A DNA stretch of 64,000 nt from Propionivibrio dicarboxylicus (GTDB taxonomy: Bacteria; Pseudomonadota; Gammaproteobacteria; Burkholderiales; Rhodocyclaceae): NCBI RefSeq assembly GCF_900099695.1, contig NZ_FNCY01000022.1:1-64000 (forward strand), in the 5' to 3' direction. The stretch's first letter is position 1, and every line of letters begins with the position of its first letter. The notes below the pieces were generated by a model. The model was not told the DNA's origin. It saw only the letters and a program-made list of their open reading frames with translations, and did not search any database. The position numbers and the translations under genes are program-made. Of the stretch, positions 8,230 to 17,596 are shown piece after piece.

Positions 8230-10110
8230 TCAGGACTCCAGCGTCGTCAGGTCGCCCTCGTCGAGTCCCTGCGCCCGCGCCTTGAGGACGCGACGCATGA
8301 TCTTGCCCGAGCGGGTCTTCGGCAACTTCTCGGTGAAGTCGATGGCATCGGGCTTGGCGATCGGGCTAAGGTGGATCGACACGTGCTTGCGCAGTTCCTC
8401 GGCCAGCAGCGGCGTCGGCTCGATGCCCATCTTGAGTACGACGAAGACATGAATCGAATTGCCCTTGATGTCGTGCGGCAACCCGATCGCCGCGGCCTCG
8501 GCGACGGCCGGATGCGAGACAAGCGCCGACTCGACCTCGGCCGAGCCGAGACGGTGGCCGGACACCTTGATGACGTCATCGGTCCGGCCGATCACCCAGA
8601 AATAGCCGTCCGCATCGCGCCGCGCCGAATCGCCGGCCAGGTATTTCCCGGGATATTTGCTCCAGTAGGTCTGCACATAACGCGCATCGTCGTTGTAGAG
8701 CGTCCGGAGCATCGCCGGCCAGGGATTCTTGAGGACGAGGAAACCTTCTTCGCCATCGGCGACGACATTGCCCTGTTCATCGAGAATCTCGGCCTCCTGA
8801 CCGAAGAACGGCTTGCCGCCGGAGCCCGGTTTGAGCGGCATCGACGGCGTCGGGCAGATCTGGAACATGCCGGTTTCGGTCTGCCACCAGGTATCCATGA
8901 TCGGACACTTGCCCCGGCCGATGACCTGATGGAACCAGTGCCACGCTTCCGGATTGATCGGCTCGCCGACTGAGCCAAGCAGACGCAGGCTGGAAAGGTC
9001 GTGACGGTTCGGCCAGGCGTCGCCGAAGCGCATCAACAACCGGATCGCCGTCGGCGCCGTGTAGAGCGTGGTGATGCCGTGATATTCGATCAGCTGCCAC
9101 CAACGGTTCGGATACGGATAGGTCGGGCCGCCCTCGAACATGAAACTCGTCGCGCCGTTGAGCAGCGGGCCATAGACGAGGTAGGAATGCCCCGTGATCC
9201 AGCCGGGGTCGGCGGTACACCACCAGCGATCCTCGTCACGGATGTCGAAGGTATATTTGAGCGTCGTATAGGTGCCGACCATGTAGCCGCCGTGCGTATG
9301 CAGGATGGCCTTGGGCTTGCCGGTCGATCCCGAGGTATAGAGGATGAACAGCGTATCCTCGGCATCCATCGGCTCGGTCGGGCAATTGCCCTTGGCGATC
9401 GGCAGGGCCGTCAGGTCGTGGTACCAGTGGTCGCGCAACGGGTCCATGACCACTTCATGACCGGTACGCTTGACGACGATGACATTCTCCACCGACGGGC
9501 TGAAGCGCAGCGCCTCATCAACGATGTCCTTGAGCTTGAAGATGCCGCCATTGACCCAGGAGCCGTCGGCGGTGATCACCAGTTTTGATTCGGAATCGCT
9601 GATGCGGTCCTGCAGCGCGTCGGCCGAGAAGCCGGCGAAAATCACCGAATGGACGGCACCGAGCTTGGCGCAGGCAAGCATCGCGAAAATGACTTCGGGT
9701 ATGCGCGGCAGATAGATCGTCACCTTGTCACCCTTGCCGACGCCCATGGCCTTGATGATGTTGGCCATGCGGGTGACTTCGCGATTCAGGCTGAAATACG
9801 AGTAGGTCTGCTGATCGACGCCGTTCTCGCCGACCCAGATCAGCGCCAGCTTGTTCTTGTACGGACCGGTGAGATGCCGGTCGATGCAGTTGTAAACAAT
9901 ATTCGTGCTGCCACCGGTAAACCACTTGAAGAACGGTGCATTCGAGCGGTCGAGTACCTTGTCCCAAGGCTTGTACCAACCCAGTTCGGCGGCCCGCGCC
10001 GCCCAGAATCCTTCAGGGTCCGCCGCCGCGGCAGCCCGCAAGGCCTCGTCGTCGGCATGCGTTGCAAAGGCAGGATCGGGATAGAAAACCTCGCCGGACA
10101 ATGTGCTCAT
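8230..10110 (-). CDS. acs: Acetyl-CoA synthetase (AMP-forming acyl-CoA ligase)
   Basis: 626-residue adenylate-forming enzyme that activates acetate (or propionate) to its CoA thioester via an acyl-AMP. The phosphate-binding motif YTSGSTGKPKA, the core DTWWQTETG, the hinge GRTDDVIKVSGHRL and the C-terminal PKTRSGKIMRR with the regulatory acetylatable Lys are all present. ATG 10110 follows GGAGGGG. The length is slightly below the roughly 650 residues of E. coli Acs. It stands alone, divergent from mutS. Acetate released by citrate lyase elsewhere in the window is a plausible substrate. Acetate-versus-propionate preference is not settled by sequence reading. Confidence 0.92.
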   Translation of the reverse strand: MSTLSGEVFYPDPAFATHADDEALRAAAAADPEGFWAARAAELGWYKPWDKVLDRSNAPFFKWFTGGSTNIVYNCIDRHLTGPYKNKLALIWVGENGVDQQTYSYFSLNREVTRMANIIKAMGVGKGDKVTIYLPRIPEVIFAMLACAKLGAVHSVIFAGFSADALQDRISDSESKLVITADGSWVNGGIFKLKDIVDEALRFSPSVENVIVVKRTGHEVVMDPLRDHWYHDLTALPIAKGNCPTEPMDAEDTLFILYTSGSTGKPKAILHTHGGYMVGTYTTLKYTFDIRDEDRWWCTADPGWITGHSYLVYGPLLNGATSFMFEGGPTYPYPNRWWQLIEYHGITTLYTAPTAIRLLMRFGDAWPNRHDLSSLRLLGSVGEPINPEAWHWFHQVIGRGKCPIMDTWWQTETGMFQICPTPSMPLKPGSGGKPFFGQEAEILDEQGNVVADGEEGFLVLKNPWPAMLRTLYNDDARYVQTYWSKYPGKYLAGDSARRDADGYFWVIGRTDDVIKVSGHRLGSAEVESALVSHPAVAEAAAIGLPHDIKGNSIHVFVVLKMGIEPTPLLAEELRKHVSIHLSPIAKPDAIDFTEKLPKTRSGKIMRRVLKARAQGLDEGDLTTLES

Positions 10111-10323
10111 GGGCCCCTCCGTTCGTGGTGAGAAATCCTTGCATTACCGTTGCAAGAGACTGGACGCCCCCGGTTTTGTTCCCGTCACGAGGAAATTTAT
10201 CGCTCCCGCCGAGCAGACGGCGATCACCACCTGTCAGAATTGACATCAGAGAATCGTGCGCTTCCCTGTAAAATGGCGGCTTTCGAGAAATCCGCAAACC
10301 GGCTGGACCGACGCACCGACACC

Positions 10324-12924
10324 ATGACAGACAACGACAAAGACAAGAACATCGCGGCCCACACACCCATGATGCAGCAGTACCTCCGCCTCAAGGCGCA
10401 GTACCCGGATCTGCTGCTCTTCTACCGCATGGGCGACTTCTACGAACTGTTCTTCGAGGACGCCGAGAAAGCCGCCCGTCTGCTCGACATCACGCTGACG
10501 ACACGCGGCCAGAGCGCCGGCATGCCGATCAAGATGGCCGGCGTGCCCTATCACGCCGTCGAGCAATACCTGGCCCGTCTCGTCAAGCTCGGCGAATCGG
10601 TTGTCATCTGCGAACAGATCGGCGACCCGGCGACCAGCAAGGGACCGGTCGAACGCGCCGTCGCGCGCATCGTCACGCCGGGCACGCTGACCGACGCCGC
10701 CCTGCTCGATGACAAACGCGATGCGCTGCTGATGGCACTCGTCGTTGCGCGTCCGCTCGCCGGCCTCGCCTGGCTCAATCTCGCCAGCGGCGAGTTCCGC
10801 GTCTGCGAGGTCGCCCCGGAAAAGCTGGCGGCGACGCTGGAGCGTATCCGTCCGGCCGAAGTCGTCATTCCCGACAGCCTGCAACTGCCCTTTGCGCCGG
10901 AAGCGGCGCTGACGCGTCGTCCCGATTGGCATTTCGACAGCGACGCGGCGACACGCGAACTCTGTGCCCATTTCAAGACTGCCTCGCTGTCCGGCTTCGG
11001 CGCCGATGCTCTGCGTAGCGCCATCGCCGCCGCCGGCGCGCTGCTGCGCTACGCCCAGGCGACGCAGACGCGTGCGCTGCCGCACGTCCAGGCCCTGGTC
11101 GTCGAACGTGACGGCACCTTCCTCGGACTCGACACAGCGACGCGACGCAACCTCGAACTCACCGAAACCCTGCGCGGCCAAGCGGCACCGACGCTGTTCA
11201 GCCTGCTTGACGCCTGCATCACCGCAATGGGATCGCGCGCGCTGCGCCACGCCCTGCACCATCCGCTGCGCGACCCGGCACTGCCGGCCGCGCGCCATGC
11301 CGCTATCGACGAATTCCTCGGCGACGGCGGTCAGCGCCTGCGCGACCTCCGCCAGGTGCTGCGCGGCATCGCCGACATCGAGCGGATCGCCGGGCGTGTC
11401 GCCCTGTTCTCGGCGCGTCCGCGCGACCTGTCGAGCCTGCGCGACAGCCTGCACCGTCTGGCTGACCTGCGCGCCCCGCTCGCCGGCGCCGAAGCGCCGC
11501 TGCTACGCGATGCCCTGGCGCAGACGGCAACGCCCGAACGCGCGCTCGACCTGCTCAGCCGGGCGATCCTGGCCGAGCCCTCGGTCCTGCTGCGCGAAGG
11601 CGGCGTCATCGCCAACAGTTATGACGCCGAACTCGACGAGCTGCGCGGCATCAACGAAAACTGCGGCGCCTTCCTCGTCGAACTCGAAGCCCGCGAGCGC
11701 GAGCGCACCGGCATCGCCAATCTCAAGGTCGAATACAACCGGGTGCATGGCTTCTATATCGAGATCACCAACGCCCATGCCGCCAAGGTGCCCGACGATT
11801 ACCGCCGCCGCCAGACGCTGAAGAACGCCGAGCGCTACATCACGCCGGAACTCAAGGCCTTCGAGGACAAGGCCCTGTCGGCGCAGGACCGGGCGCTGGC
11901 GCGCGAGAAGCTGCTCTATGAAGCCGTGCTCAGCGCCCTGCAGGACGATCTGCCGCAGTTGCAGGCGATCGCCCAGGCCGTCGCCCACCTCGACCTGCTC
12001 GGCGCGCTGGCCGACATCGCCCTGACCCGCAATTATTGCCGCCCCGAATTTTCGACCGAGCCCGGCCTGCTGATCGAGGACGGCCGCCACCCGGTCGTCG
12101 AAAACGAACTGGCCGGCGGCGAATCCTTCATCGCCAACGACACGCGACTGGGCGACGGACGCCGGCTGCTCCTGATCACCGGTCCGAACATGGGCGGCAA
12201 ATCGACCTACATGCGCCAGACCGCGCTGATCGCGCTGATGGCGCACGTCGGCAGCTACGTACCGGCGCGGCGGGCGGTGCTGGGACCGCTCGACCAGATC
12301 TTCACGCGCATCGGCGCCGCCGACGACCTCGCCTCGGGCCGTTCGACCTTCATGGTCGAAATGACCGAATCGGCCGCCATCCTGCACCACGCCACCGACC
12401 AGAGCCTGGTGCTGATGGACGAGGTCGGGCGCGGCACCTCGACCTTCGACGGCATGGCGCTGGCCTTCGCCATCTGCCGTCATCTCGTCGAGAAGAACCG
12501 GGCGCTGACCCTGTTCGCGACGCACTACTTCGAACTGACCCTGCTCGCCAACGAATACGCCGAACTCGCCAACGTGCACCTCGACGCCGTCGAGCACGGC
12601 GAAAAGATCGTCTTCCTGCACGCGGTCGAGGAAGGCCCGGCCAACCAGAGCTACGGGATCCAGGTCGCCGCGCTCGCCGGTATCCCCGCCTCCGTCGTCA
12701 AGGCGGCCAAGCGGCAACTGCGCGAATTCGAGCAGCGCGCCGCCATCAATCCGCTGCAACCCGACCTGTTCGCGGCGATCCCGGAGCCGGAAGAAGAAGC
12801 GTACGACCTCCCCGCCGAAACGCATCCGGCGCTCGAACGGCTGCTGGCGATCAACCCGGACGACCTGACGCCGAAGCAGGCGCTCGAAGCGCTCTACGAA
12901 CTGAAGCGCCTGTCGGTCGAATGA
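10324..12924 (+). CDS. mutS: DNA mismatch repair protein MutS
   Basis: 866-residue mismatch-recognition ATPase. The mismatch-binding motif lies in [18 protein letters not shown] near the N-terminus (the Phe-x-Glu wedge is FYE). The Walker A is [14 protein letters not shown], followed by the signature around [13 protein letters not shown] and the Walker [15 protein letters not shown]. The C-terminal helix ending in [10 protein letters not shown] is the tetramerisation/beta-clamp region. Although the frame is open further upstream, ATG 10324 gives the family N-terminus ending in [12 protein letters not shown], so it is preferred despite a weak ribosome site. The stop overlaps the next gene by four bases (ATGA). 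Confidence 0.97.
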   Translation: MTDNDKDKNIAAHTPMMQQYLRLKAQYPDLLLFYRMGDFYELFFEDAEKAARLLDITLTTRGQSAGMPIKMAGVPYHAVEQYLARLVKLGESVVICEQIGDPATSKGPVERAVARIVTPGTLTDAALLDDKRDALLMALVVARPLAGLAWLNLASGEFRVCEVAPEKLAATLERIRPAEVVIPDSLQLPFAPEAALTRRPDWHFDSDAATRELCAHFKTASLSGFGADALRSAIAAAGALLRYAQATQTRALPHVQALVVERDGTFLGLDTATRRNLELTETLRGQAAPTLFSLLDACITAMGSRALRHALHHPLRDPALPAARHAAIDEFLGDGGQRLRDLRQVLRGIADIERIAGRVALFSARPRDLSSLRDSLHRLADLRAPLAGAEAPLLRDALAQTATPERALDLLSRAILAEPSVLLREGGVIANSYDAELDELRGINENCGAFLVELEARERERTGIANLKVEYNRVHGFYIEITNAHAAKVPDDYRRRQTLKNAERYITPELKAFEDKALSAQDRALAREKLLYEAVLSALQDDLPQLQAIAQAVAHLDLLGALADIALTRNYCRPEFSTEPGLLIEDGRHPVVENELAGGESFIANDTRLGDGRRLLLITGPNMGGKSTYMRQTALIALMAHVGSYVPARRAVLGPLDQIFTRIGAADDLASGRSTFMVEMTESAAILHHATDQSLVLMDEVGRGTSTFDGMALAFAICRHLVEKNRALTLFATHYFELTLLANEYAELANVHLDAVEHGEKIVFLHAVEEGPANQSYGIQVAALAGIPASVVKAAKRQLREFEQRAAINPLQPDLFAAIPEPEEEAYDLPAETHPALERLLAINPDDLTPKQALEALYELKRLSVE

Positions 12925-13850
12925 AACGCCCGGTCGCCGCACTCGTCGCGCTCGCACTGCTGATCGCCGCCGGCGCGGCGCAGGCCGATCGCTGGCGTTT
13001 CGTGCTGGTCGGCGACGCGCCCTACAGCGAGTACGAGCGCCGCAACTTCCCGCGCATGCTCGAAGACATCGATGACGAAGCGCCGGCTTTCGTCCTCCAC
13101 GTCGGCGACCTCAAGCACAGCAAGACGCGCTGCAGCGACGAGATTTTCCTCGATCGCCGCCAGCTCTTCGACGTTTCGCGGTCGCCCTTCATCTACCTGC
13201 CCGGCGACAATGAATGGACAGACTGCAAGCGCCTGCCCGCCGGGCATTTCGACGAACTCGAACGGCTGCAGAAACTGCGTGAGATTTTCTTCGCCGAACC
13301 GGTGTCGCTCGGGAAAAGGCGCATTCCGCTTGAACGCCAGTCGGCCGAACGGCCCGAACACGTCCGCTGGCGGCACGGCCCGCTGCTGTTTCTCACACTC
13401 AACGTCCCCGGCCCGGACAATAACGTCGGCATGGGGCTGACACCCACCGCCGAATTCCGCGCACGCAACCCCGCCATCATTGACTGGCTGAAGCGTGGAT
13501 TCGCCCTCGCCCGCCAGGAGAAGCGCGCCGGCATCGTCATCGCCATGCAGGCCAATCCCGGGTTCAAGGAATTTGCGCAGGGTTTGCCCAATGCCGGGTT
13601 CCGCGAACTGCTCGAAACGCTGCGCGACGAGACGCTGCATTTTCCGGGACAGGTCCTGCTGCTGCACGGCGACACACACTGGCAGCGCGTCGATCATCCG
13701 CTTTACGTCCCGGGCAGCACACGCCGGATCGAGAATTTCACGCGCGCCGAATCCTTCGGCTATCCCTTCCTCGGCTGGGTCAAGGTGACAGTCGATGACC
13801 AGGACCCGGCCCTATTCCGCTTCGAGCCGCATTCGCATCTGTCGAAATGA
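12921..13850 (+). CDS. Exported calcineurin-like metallophosphoesterase
   Basis: 309-residue protein with a Sec signal peptide ([20 protein letters not shown], cleavage near AQA). Metallophosphoesterase metal-site motifs appear in order: [25 protein letters not shown] and [11 protein letters not shown]. It should act in the periplasm, but its substrate is unknown. The start ATG overlaps the mutS stop (ATGA), so it is translationally coupled to mutS even though no functional link to mismatch repair is obvious. A bidirectional terminator follows immediately. Confidence 0.82.
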   Translation: MKRPVAALVALALLIAAGAAQADRWRFVLVGDAPYSEYERRNFPRMLEDIDDEAPAFVLHVGDLKHSKTRCSDEIFLDRRQLFDVSRSPFIYLPGDNEWTDCKRLPAGHFDELERLQKLREIFFAEPVSLGKRRIPLERQSAERPEHVRWRHGPLLFLTLNVPGPDNNVGMGLTPTAEFRARNPAIIDWLKRGFALARQEKRAGIVIAMQANPGFKEFAQGLPNAGFRELLETLRDETLHFPGQVLLLHGDTHWQRVDHPLYVPGSTRRIENFTRAESFGYPFLGWVKVTVDDQDPALFRFEPHSHLSK

Positions 13851-13878
13851 AAACGGCATCGCCGAGCGATGCCGTTTT
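13850..13878. terminator. Bidirectional terminator
   Basis: A perfect 13-bp stem (AAAACGGCATCGC with GCGATGCCGTTTT, CGA loop) has A-rich and T-rich flanks on both strands. It separates the phosphoesterase from the converging HAD gene. Confidence 0.9.
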
Positions 13879-13907
13879 GACTGAAGCCGCCGACCTCGGC
13901 AAAAAAA

Positions 13908-14627
13908 CTACGAGGTACTCGCCGTCGCGTGCCAGAGGCGCAGCTTCTCGAGCGAGAGCTGCTCGGTTTCATGCAGCACCAGCCGCGCACCGTAATACTC
14001 GTCTTCCTTGGCGTAGCTGCGCATCGTCACCACGGTCGGAATGCCAGCGGCAACGCTGGCCTCAAGACCCGCCGTCGTGTTCTCGACGGCAAGGCAGTCG
14101 CGCGGCGGCAGATTGAGCAGTTCGAGCGCCTTCTTGTAGGCGTCCGGCGCGGGCTTCGGCACCTTGACCACATCGCTGGAAACGATGGCGTCGAACCAGG
14201 AGTCCGCATTCGGCCCCAGATTCGCGCGCAACAAGCCGACGATGTTGTCGAGACGCGAATTCGACGCGATCGCCAGGCGAACGCCCTCGGTCCGCGCATC
14301 GCAGATCAGGCTGCCGATGTCCGCCCGCAGCGGGATTGCGCCGGCGGCCAGCAAGCGCTGGTAGTTGCGCGTCTTGAGTTCGTACAAACGCTGGATGAAT
14401 TCCTCGAAATCAGGCCGGGCGAAGGTGGCCGGATCGAAGTGCTCGGCATAGAAACGCACGCGTTCAAGACCGCTGCCCTTGACCAGCAGCGTGCCGTAGA
14501 ACGATTCGCCCCAGTGCCACGGCAGTCCCATTTCGGCAAACGCCGCGTTGAAAGCCGGCCGGTGGCCGTCGCGCTCGGTGTTGGCGAGCGTCCCGTCCAC
14601 GCAGAAAATGATTGCTCGTAAAGCCAT
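13908..14627 (-). CDS. HAD-superfamily protein (CbbY/phosphoglucomutase-like) lacking the nucleophile Asp
   Basis: About 239 residues with CbbY-type HAD architecture: an N-terminal motif I, a helical cap with YGTLLVKGSGLERVRFYAEH, motif II around AIASNSRLDN, the motif III Lys in VKVPKPAPDAYKKAL and motif IV VENTTAGLEASVAAG. In motif I the expected Asp-x-Asp is Cys9-Val-Asp11 (IIFCVDGTLAN), so the residue normally phosphorylated is a Cys. The codon is TGC, read directly from the bases. ATG 14627 lies behind GGGAG; an in-frame TTG upstream is unlikely. It follows korB by 57 bases on the same strand. Phosphatase or mutase activity is therefore doubtful. Confidence 0.8.
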   Translation of the reverse strand: MALRAIIFCVDGTLANTERDGHRPAFNAAFAEMGLPWHWGESFYGTLLVKGSGLERVRFYAEHFDPATFARPDFEEFIQRLYELKTRNYQRLLAAGAIPLRADIGSLICDARTEGVRLAIASNSRLDNIVGLLRANLGPNADSWFDAIVSSDVVKVPKPAPDAYKKALELLNLPPRDCLAVENTTAGLEASVAAGIPTVVTMRSYAKEDEYYGARLVLHETEQLSLEKLRLWHATASTS

Positions 14628-14684
14628 TCTAAGTTTCTCCCTCAAGAAGGTGGCGGCAGGCGGACGCCTGCCGCCGACACTGCC

Positions 14685-15749
14685 TTACGGATTGCAGCGC
14701 AGCGAAGCGTTCAGTGCTTCAAGCGCCTTCGACCCCGGACAAAGATCGGCATCTCCGAGCTTGTTCAGCGGCGTTTCGACCGTATTGAGGTAACGATGCA
14801 GGTCTTCCGCGCTGCTGTCAACATAGATGAGGCCGGTGACGATTTCGCCGACCGCCTGCCGTTCCTGGAGGTAGTTCATCGCGCCGACGCGATCCGAGGG
14901 ATCGTAGTCTGCATGCAGCTTGCGTAGCATCAATACCGAACCGTCATGCTGGACGACGCGGCGAAGCTCGCCCGGCGCATAGCTGGCGGTGATCTTGTCG
15001 CGCGGCAGGATGACGTCGACGCGGTTGATCGCCTCGTTGTGCTCGCGCACATAGTCGTAGCTGCGCGTCGAGCCCTGGTGGTTGTTGAAGGTGACGCAGG
15101 GGCTGATGACGTCGATCAGGGCCGGGCCACGGTGACGCATGGCGCCCTTGATCAGCGGGATCAGCTGCTCCTTGTCGCCGGAGAAACTGCGGGCGACATA
15201 GCTTGCACCGAGTTGCAGGGCGAGCGAGACGAGATCGATCGGCGTGTCGTTGTTGATGACGCCGCGCTTGCTCTTCGAGCCCTTGTCGGCGGTTGCCGAG
15301 AACTGCCCCTTGGTCAGACCGTAGACGCCGTTGTTCTCGACGATGTAGGTCATGTTGACGCCGCGACGCATGGCGTGGGCGAACTGGCCGATACCGATCG
15401 AGGCCGAGTCGCCGTCACCGGAAATGCCGAGATACAGCAGGTCGCGGTTGGCGACGGCGGCGCCGGTCAGGACCGACGGCATCCGTCCGTGCGTCGTGTT
15501 GAAGCCGTGCGACGCGCCGAGGAAGTAGTCCGGCGTCTTCGACGAACAACCGATGCCGGAGAGCTTGGCGACGCGATGCGGTTCGATGTCAAGGTCGAAA
15601 CAGGCCTGGACGATCGAGGCGCTGATCGAGTCGTGACCACAACCGGCGCAGAGGGTCGAGATCGCGCCCTCGTAGTCGCGCTTGGTGTAGCCGACAGCGT
15701 TCTTAGGGGTATCGGGGCGCAGCAGTTTGGGTTTGGCGAGATAAGTCAT
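14685..15749 (-). CDS. korB: 2-oxoacid (2-oxoglutarate):acceptor oxidoreductase, beta subunit
   Basis: 354-residue thiamine-diphosphate-binding subunit that, with KorA, oxidatively decarboxylates a 2-oxoacid to acyl-CoA. The iron-sulfur/TPP N-terminal motif LCAGCGHDSIS, the Mg-TPP motif GISGDGDSASIGIGQ with ENNGVYGLTKGQ, and further family segments are clear. ATG 15749 overlaps the korA stop by four bases. Gene order korC-korA-korB on the minus strand matches the 2-oxoglutarate:NADP oxidoreductase described in Azoarcus evansii. Assignment to 2-oxoglutarate rather than pyruvate rests on this resemblance. Confidence 0.88.
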   Translation of the reverse strand: MTYLAKPKLLRPDTPKNAVGYTKRDYEGAISTLCAGCGHDSISASIVQACFDLDIEPHRVAKLSGIGCSSKTPDYFLGASHGFNTTHGRMPSVLTGAAVANRDLLYLGISGDGDSASIGIGQFAHAMRRGVNMTYIVENNGVYGLTKGQFSATADKGSKSKRGVINNDTPIDLVSLALQLGASYVARSFSGDKEQLIPLIKGAMRHRGPALIDVISPCVTFNNHQGSTRSYDYVREHNEAINRVDVILPRDKITASYAPGELRRVVQHDGSVLMLRKLHADYDPSDRVGAMNYLQERQAVGEIVTGLIYVDSSAEDLHRYLNTVETPLNKLGDADLCPGSKALEALNASLRCNP

Positions 15750-17596
15750 GAGGCCACCTGTTTGCGAAGCGGAGTGACGTTGTCTTGTTTGACGGCATCG
15801 GCGATCTTGCCGGCGATGAAGCCCGCCGTGATCGGCGTTCCGTCGTAGTGCAGCACGCGAACCAGGCGCTTCGGATCGATTTCGCATTCATTGACGAGCA
15901 GCATGCGCAGCTGTCCGGCTTCGTTTTGCTCGACGACAAAGACCTGATCGTGGTCGTTGATGAAGTCGACGACTTCGTCGGCGAACGGGAATCCGCGCAC
16001 CCGCATGATATCGACGTGGATGTGCTGTTCTTCGAGCATGGCAAAGGCTTCGGCCATCGCCGGGCTCGTCGAGCCGTAGTAGATGGCGCCGAAACGGGTC
16101 GGCAAAGCCGCCTTCTTGACCACCGGGGCCGGCACCAGCTTGCGCGCCGTCACCAACTTGCGACGCAGGCGCTCCATGTTATAGACATAGTCGGTGCCGG
16201 TCTCGCTGTACTTGGCGTAGGCATTACGCGTCGTGCCGCGGCTGAAGAAGGCGCCCTTGGTCGGATGCGTCGCCGGAATCGTGCGGTAGGGAATGCCATC
16301 GCCATCGACGTCGAGGTAACGGCCGAAGTTCTTGCCGGCATCGAGGTCGGCGGCGCTCATCACCTTGCCGCGATCGTAGCGGCGGCTGTCGTCCCAGTCG
16401 AACGGCTTGCACAGCACCTCGTTCATGCCGATGTCAAGATCGGCCATGACGAAGACCGGCGTCTGCAAACGCTCGGCGAGATCGAAGGCTTGCGCGCCGA
16501 AGGTGAAGCACTCGTACGGATCTTCCGGGAAGAGCAGCACGTGCTTGGTGTCGCCGTGCGAAGCATAGGCACAGGCGAGCAGGTCCGACTGCTGCGTCCG
16601 CGTCGGCATGCCGGTCGAGGGACCGCCGCGCTGAACGTTGAAGACCACCGCCGGCACTTCGGCAAAATACGCGAGACCAAAGAATTCCTGCATCAGCGAG
16701 ATGCCGGGACCGGAGGTCGCGGTGAAAGCCCGCGCGCCGTTCCAGGAAGCGCCGATAACCATGCCGATCGAAGCCAGTTCGTCTTCGCATTGGACGATCG
16801 CATAACGCGCCATGCCGTTGTTCGGATCGGTGCGGAACTTGCGGCAGTAGCTGCTGAACGACTCGATGACCGAGGTCGAAGGCGTGATCGGATACCAGGC
16901 TGCCACGGTCGCGCCGCCATACACGGCGCCGAGACCGCAGGCGTCGTTACCATTGACGAAGATACGGTCGCCGACCATGTCCGAACGCTCGACGCGCAAG
17001 CCGATCGGGCAGTCGAAGGCGGCCTTGGCCTCTTCGTAACCGGTCTTGAGGGCATGCAAGTTGGAAGCGATCAGCTTGTCCTTGCCGCGATACTGCTGCG
17101 TGATCAGCCCTTCGACGGCCTTGAAATCCATGTCGAGCAGCGCTGTCAGGGCGCCGACGTACATGATGTTCTTCATCAGCATGCGCTGACGCTGATCGGC
17201 GTATTCGCGCGTGCAGATATCGGTCAGCGGCAGGCCGAGCACGACGATGTCGTCGCGGAAACGCGAACGCGGCAGCATCTTGGTCGAGTCGTAGAACAGG
17301 TAACCGCCCGGCGCGAGTTCGGCGACGTCGCGATCCCAGGTCTGCGGGTTCATCGCCACCATCATTTCGCAACCGCCGCGACGGCCGAGCCAGCCTTCGC
17401 CGGAAACGCGAACTTCATACCACGTCGGCATTCCCTGGATGTTCGACGGGAAGATGTTGCGCGGCGCCACCGGCACGCCCATGCCCATGATGGCACGCGC
17501 GAACAGCTCGTTCGCCGACGCCGAGCCGGTGCCGTTGATATTGGCGAACTTGATGACGAAGTCGTTGGTTTTTTGCACTGACTGTACGGAACTCAT
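15746..17596 (-). CDS. korA: 2-oxoacid (2-oxoglutarate):acceptor oxidoreductase, fused gamma-alpha subunit
   Basis: About 616 residues. The N-terminal third is the gamma domain (NGTGSASANELFARAIMGMG, GGCEMMVAMNP) and the rest is the alpha domain with the pyrimidine-binding fold (YPITPSTSVIE, TATSGPGISLMQEFFGLAYF). It forms the active enzyme with KorB. ATG 17596 follows GGAGG. It overlaps korC by four bases and korB by four bases, so all three should be made as one translationally coupled unit. In denitrifying relatives such enzymes feed low-potential electrons to ring reduction; no benzoyl-CoA reductase genes are in this window. Confidence 0.9.
   Translation of the reverse strand: MSSVQSVQKTNDFVIKFANINGTGSASANELFARAIMGMGVPVAPRNIFPSNIQGMPTWYEVRVSGEGWLGRRGGCEMMVAMNPQTWDRDVAELAPGGYLFYDSTKMLPRSRFRDDIVVLGLPLTDICTREYADQRQRMLMKNIMYVGALTALLDMDFKAVEGLITQQYRGKDKLIASNLHALKTGYEEAKAAFDCPIGLRVERSDMVGDRIFVNGNDACGLGAVYGGATVAAWYPITPSTSVIESFSSYCRKFRTDPNNGMARYAIVQCEDELASIGMVIGASWNGARAFTATSGPGISLMQEFFGLAYFAEVPAVVFNVQRGGPSTGMPTRTQQSDLLACAYASHGDTKHVLLFPEDPYECFTFGAQAFDLAERLQTPVFVMADLDIGMNEVLCKPFDWDDSRRYDRGKVMSAADLDAGKNFGRYLDVDGDGIPYRTIPATHPTKGAFFSRGTTRNAYAKYSETGTDYVYNMERLRRKLVTARKLVPAPVVKKAALPTRFGAIYYGSTSPAMAEAFAMLEEQHIHVDIMRVRGFPFADEVVDFINDHDQVFVVEQNEAGQLRMLLVNECEIDPKRLVRVLHYDGTPITAGFIAGKIADAVKQDNVTPLRKQVAS

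Noticed and set aside
10240-10274. Sigma-70 promoter TTGACA with TAAAAT before mutS
   Set aside because: The spacer is 23 bases, too long for a normal promoter.
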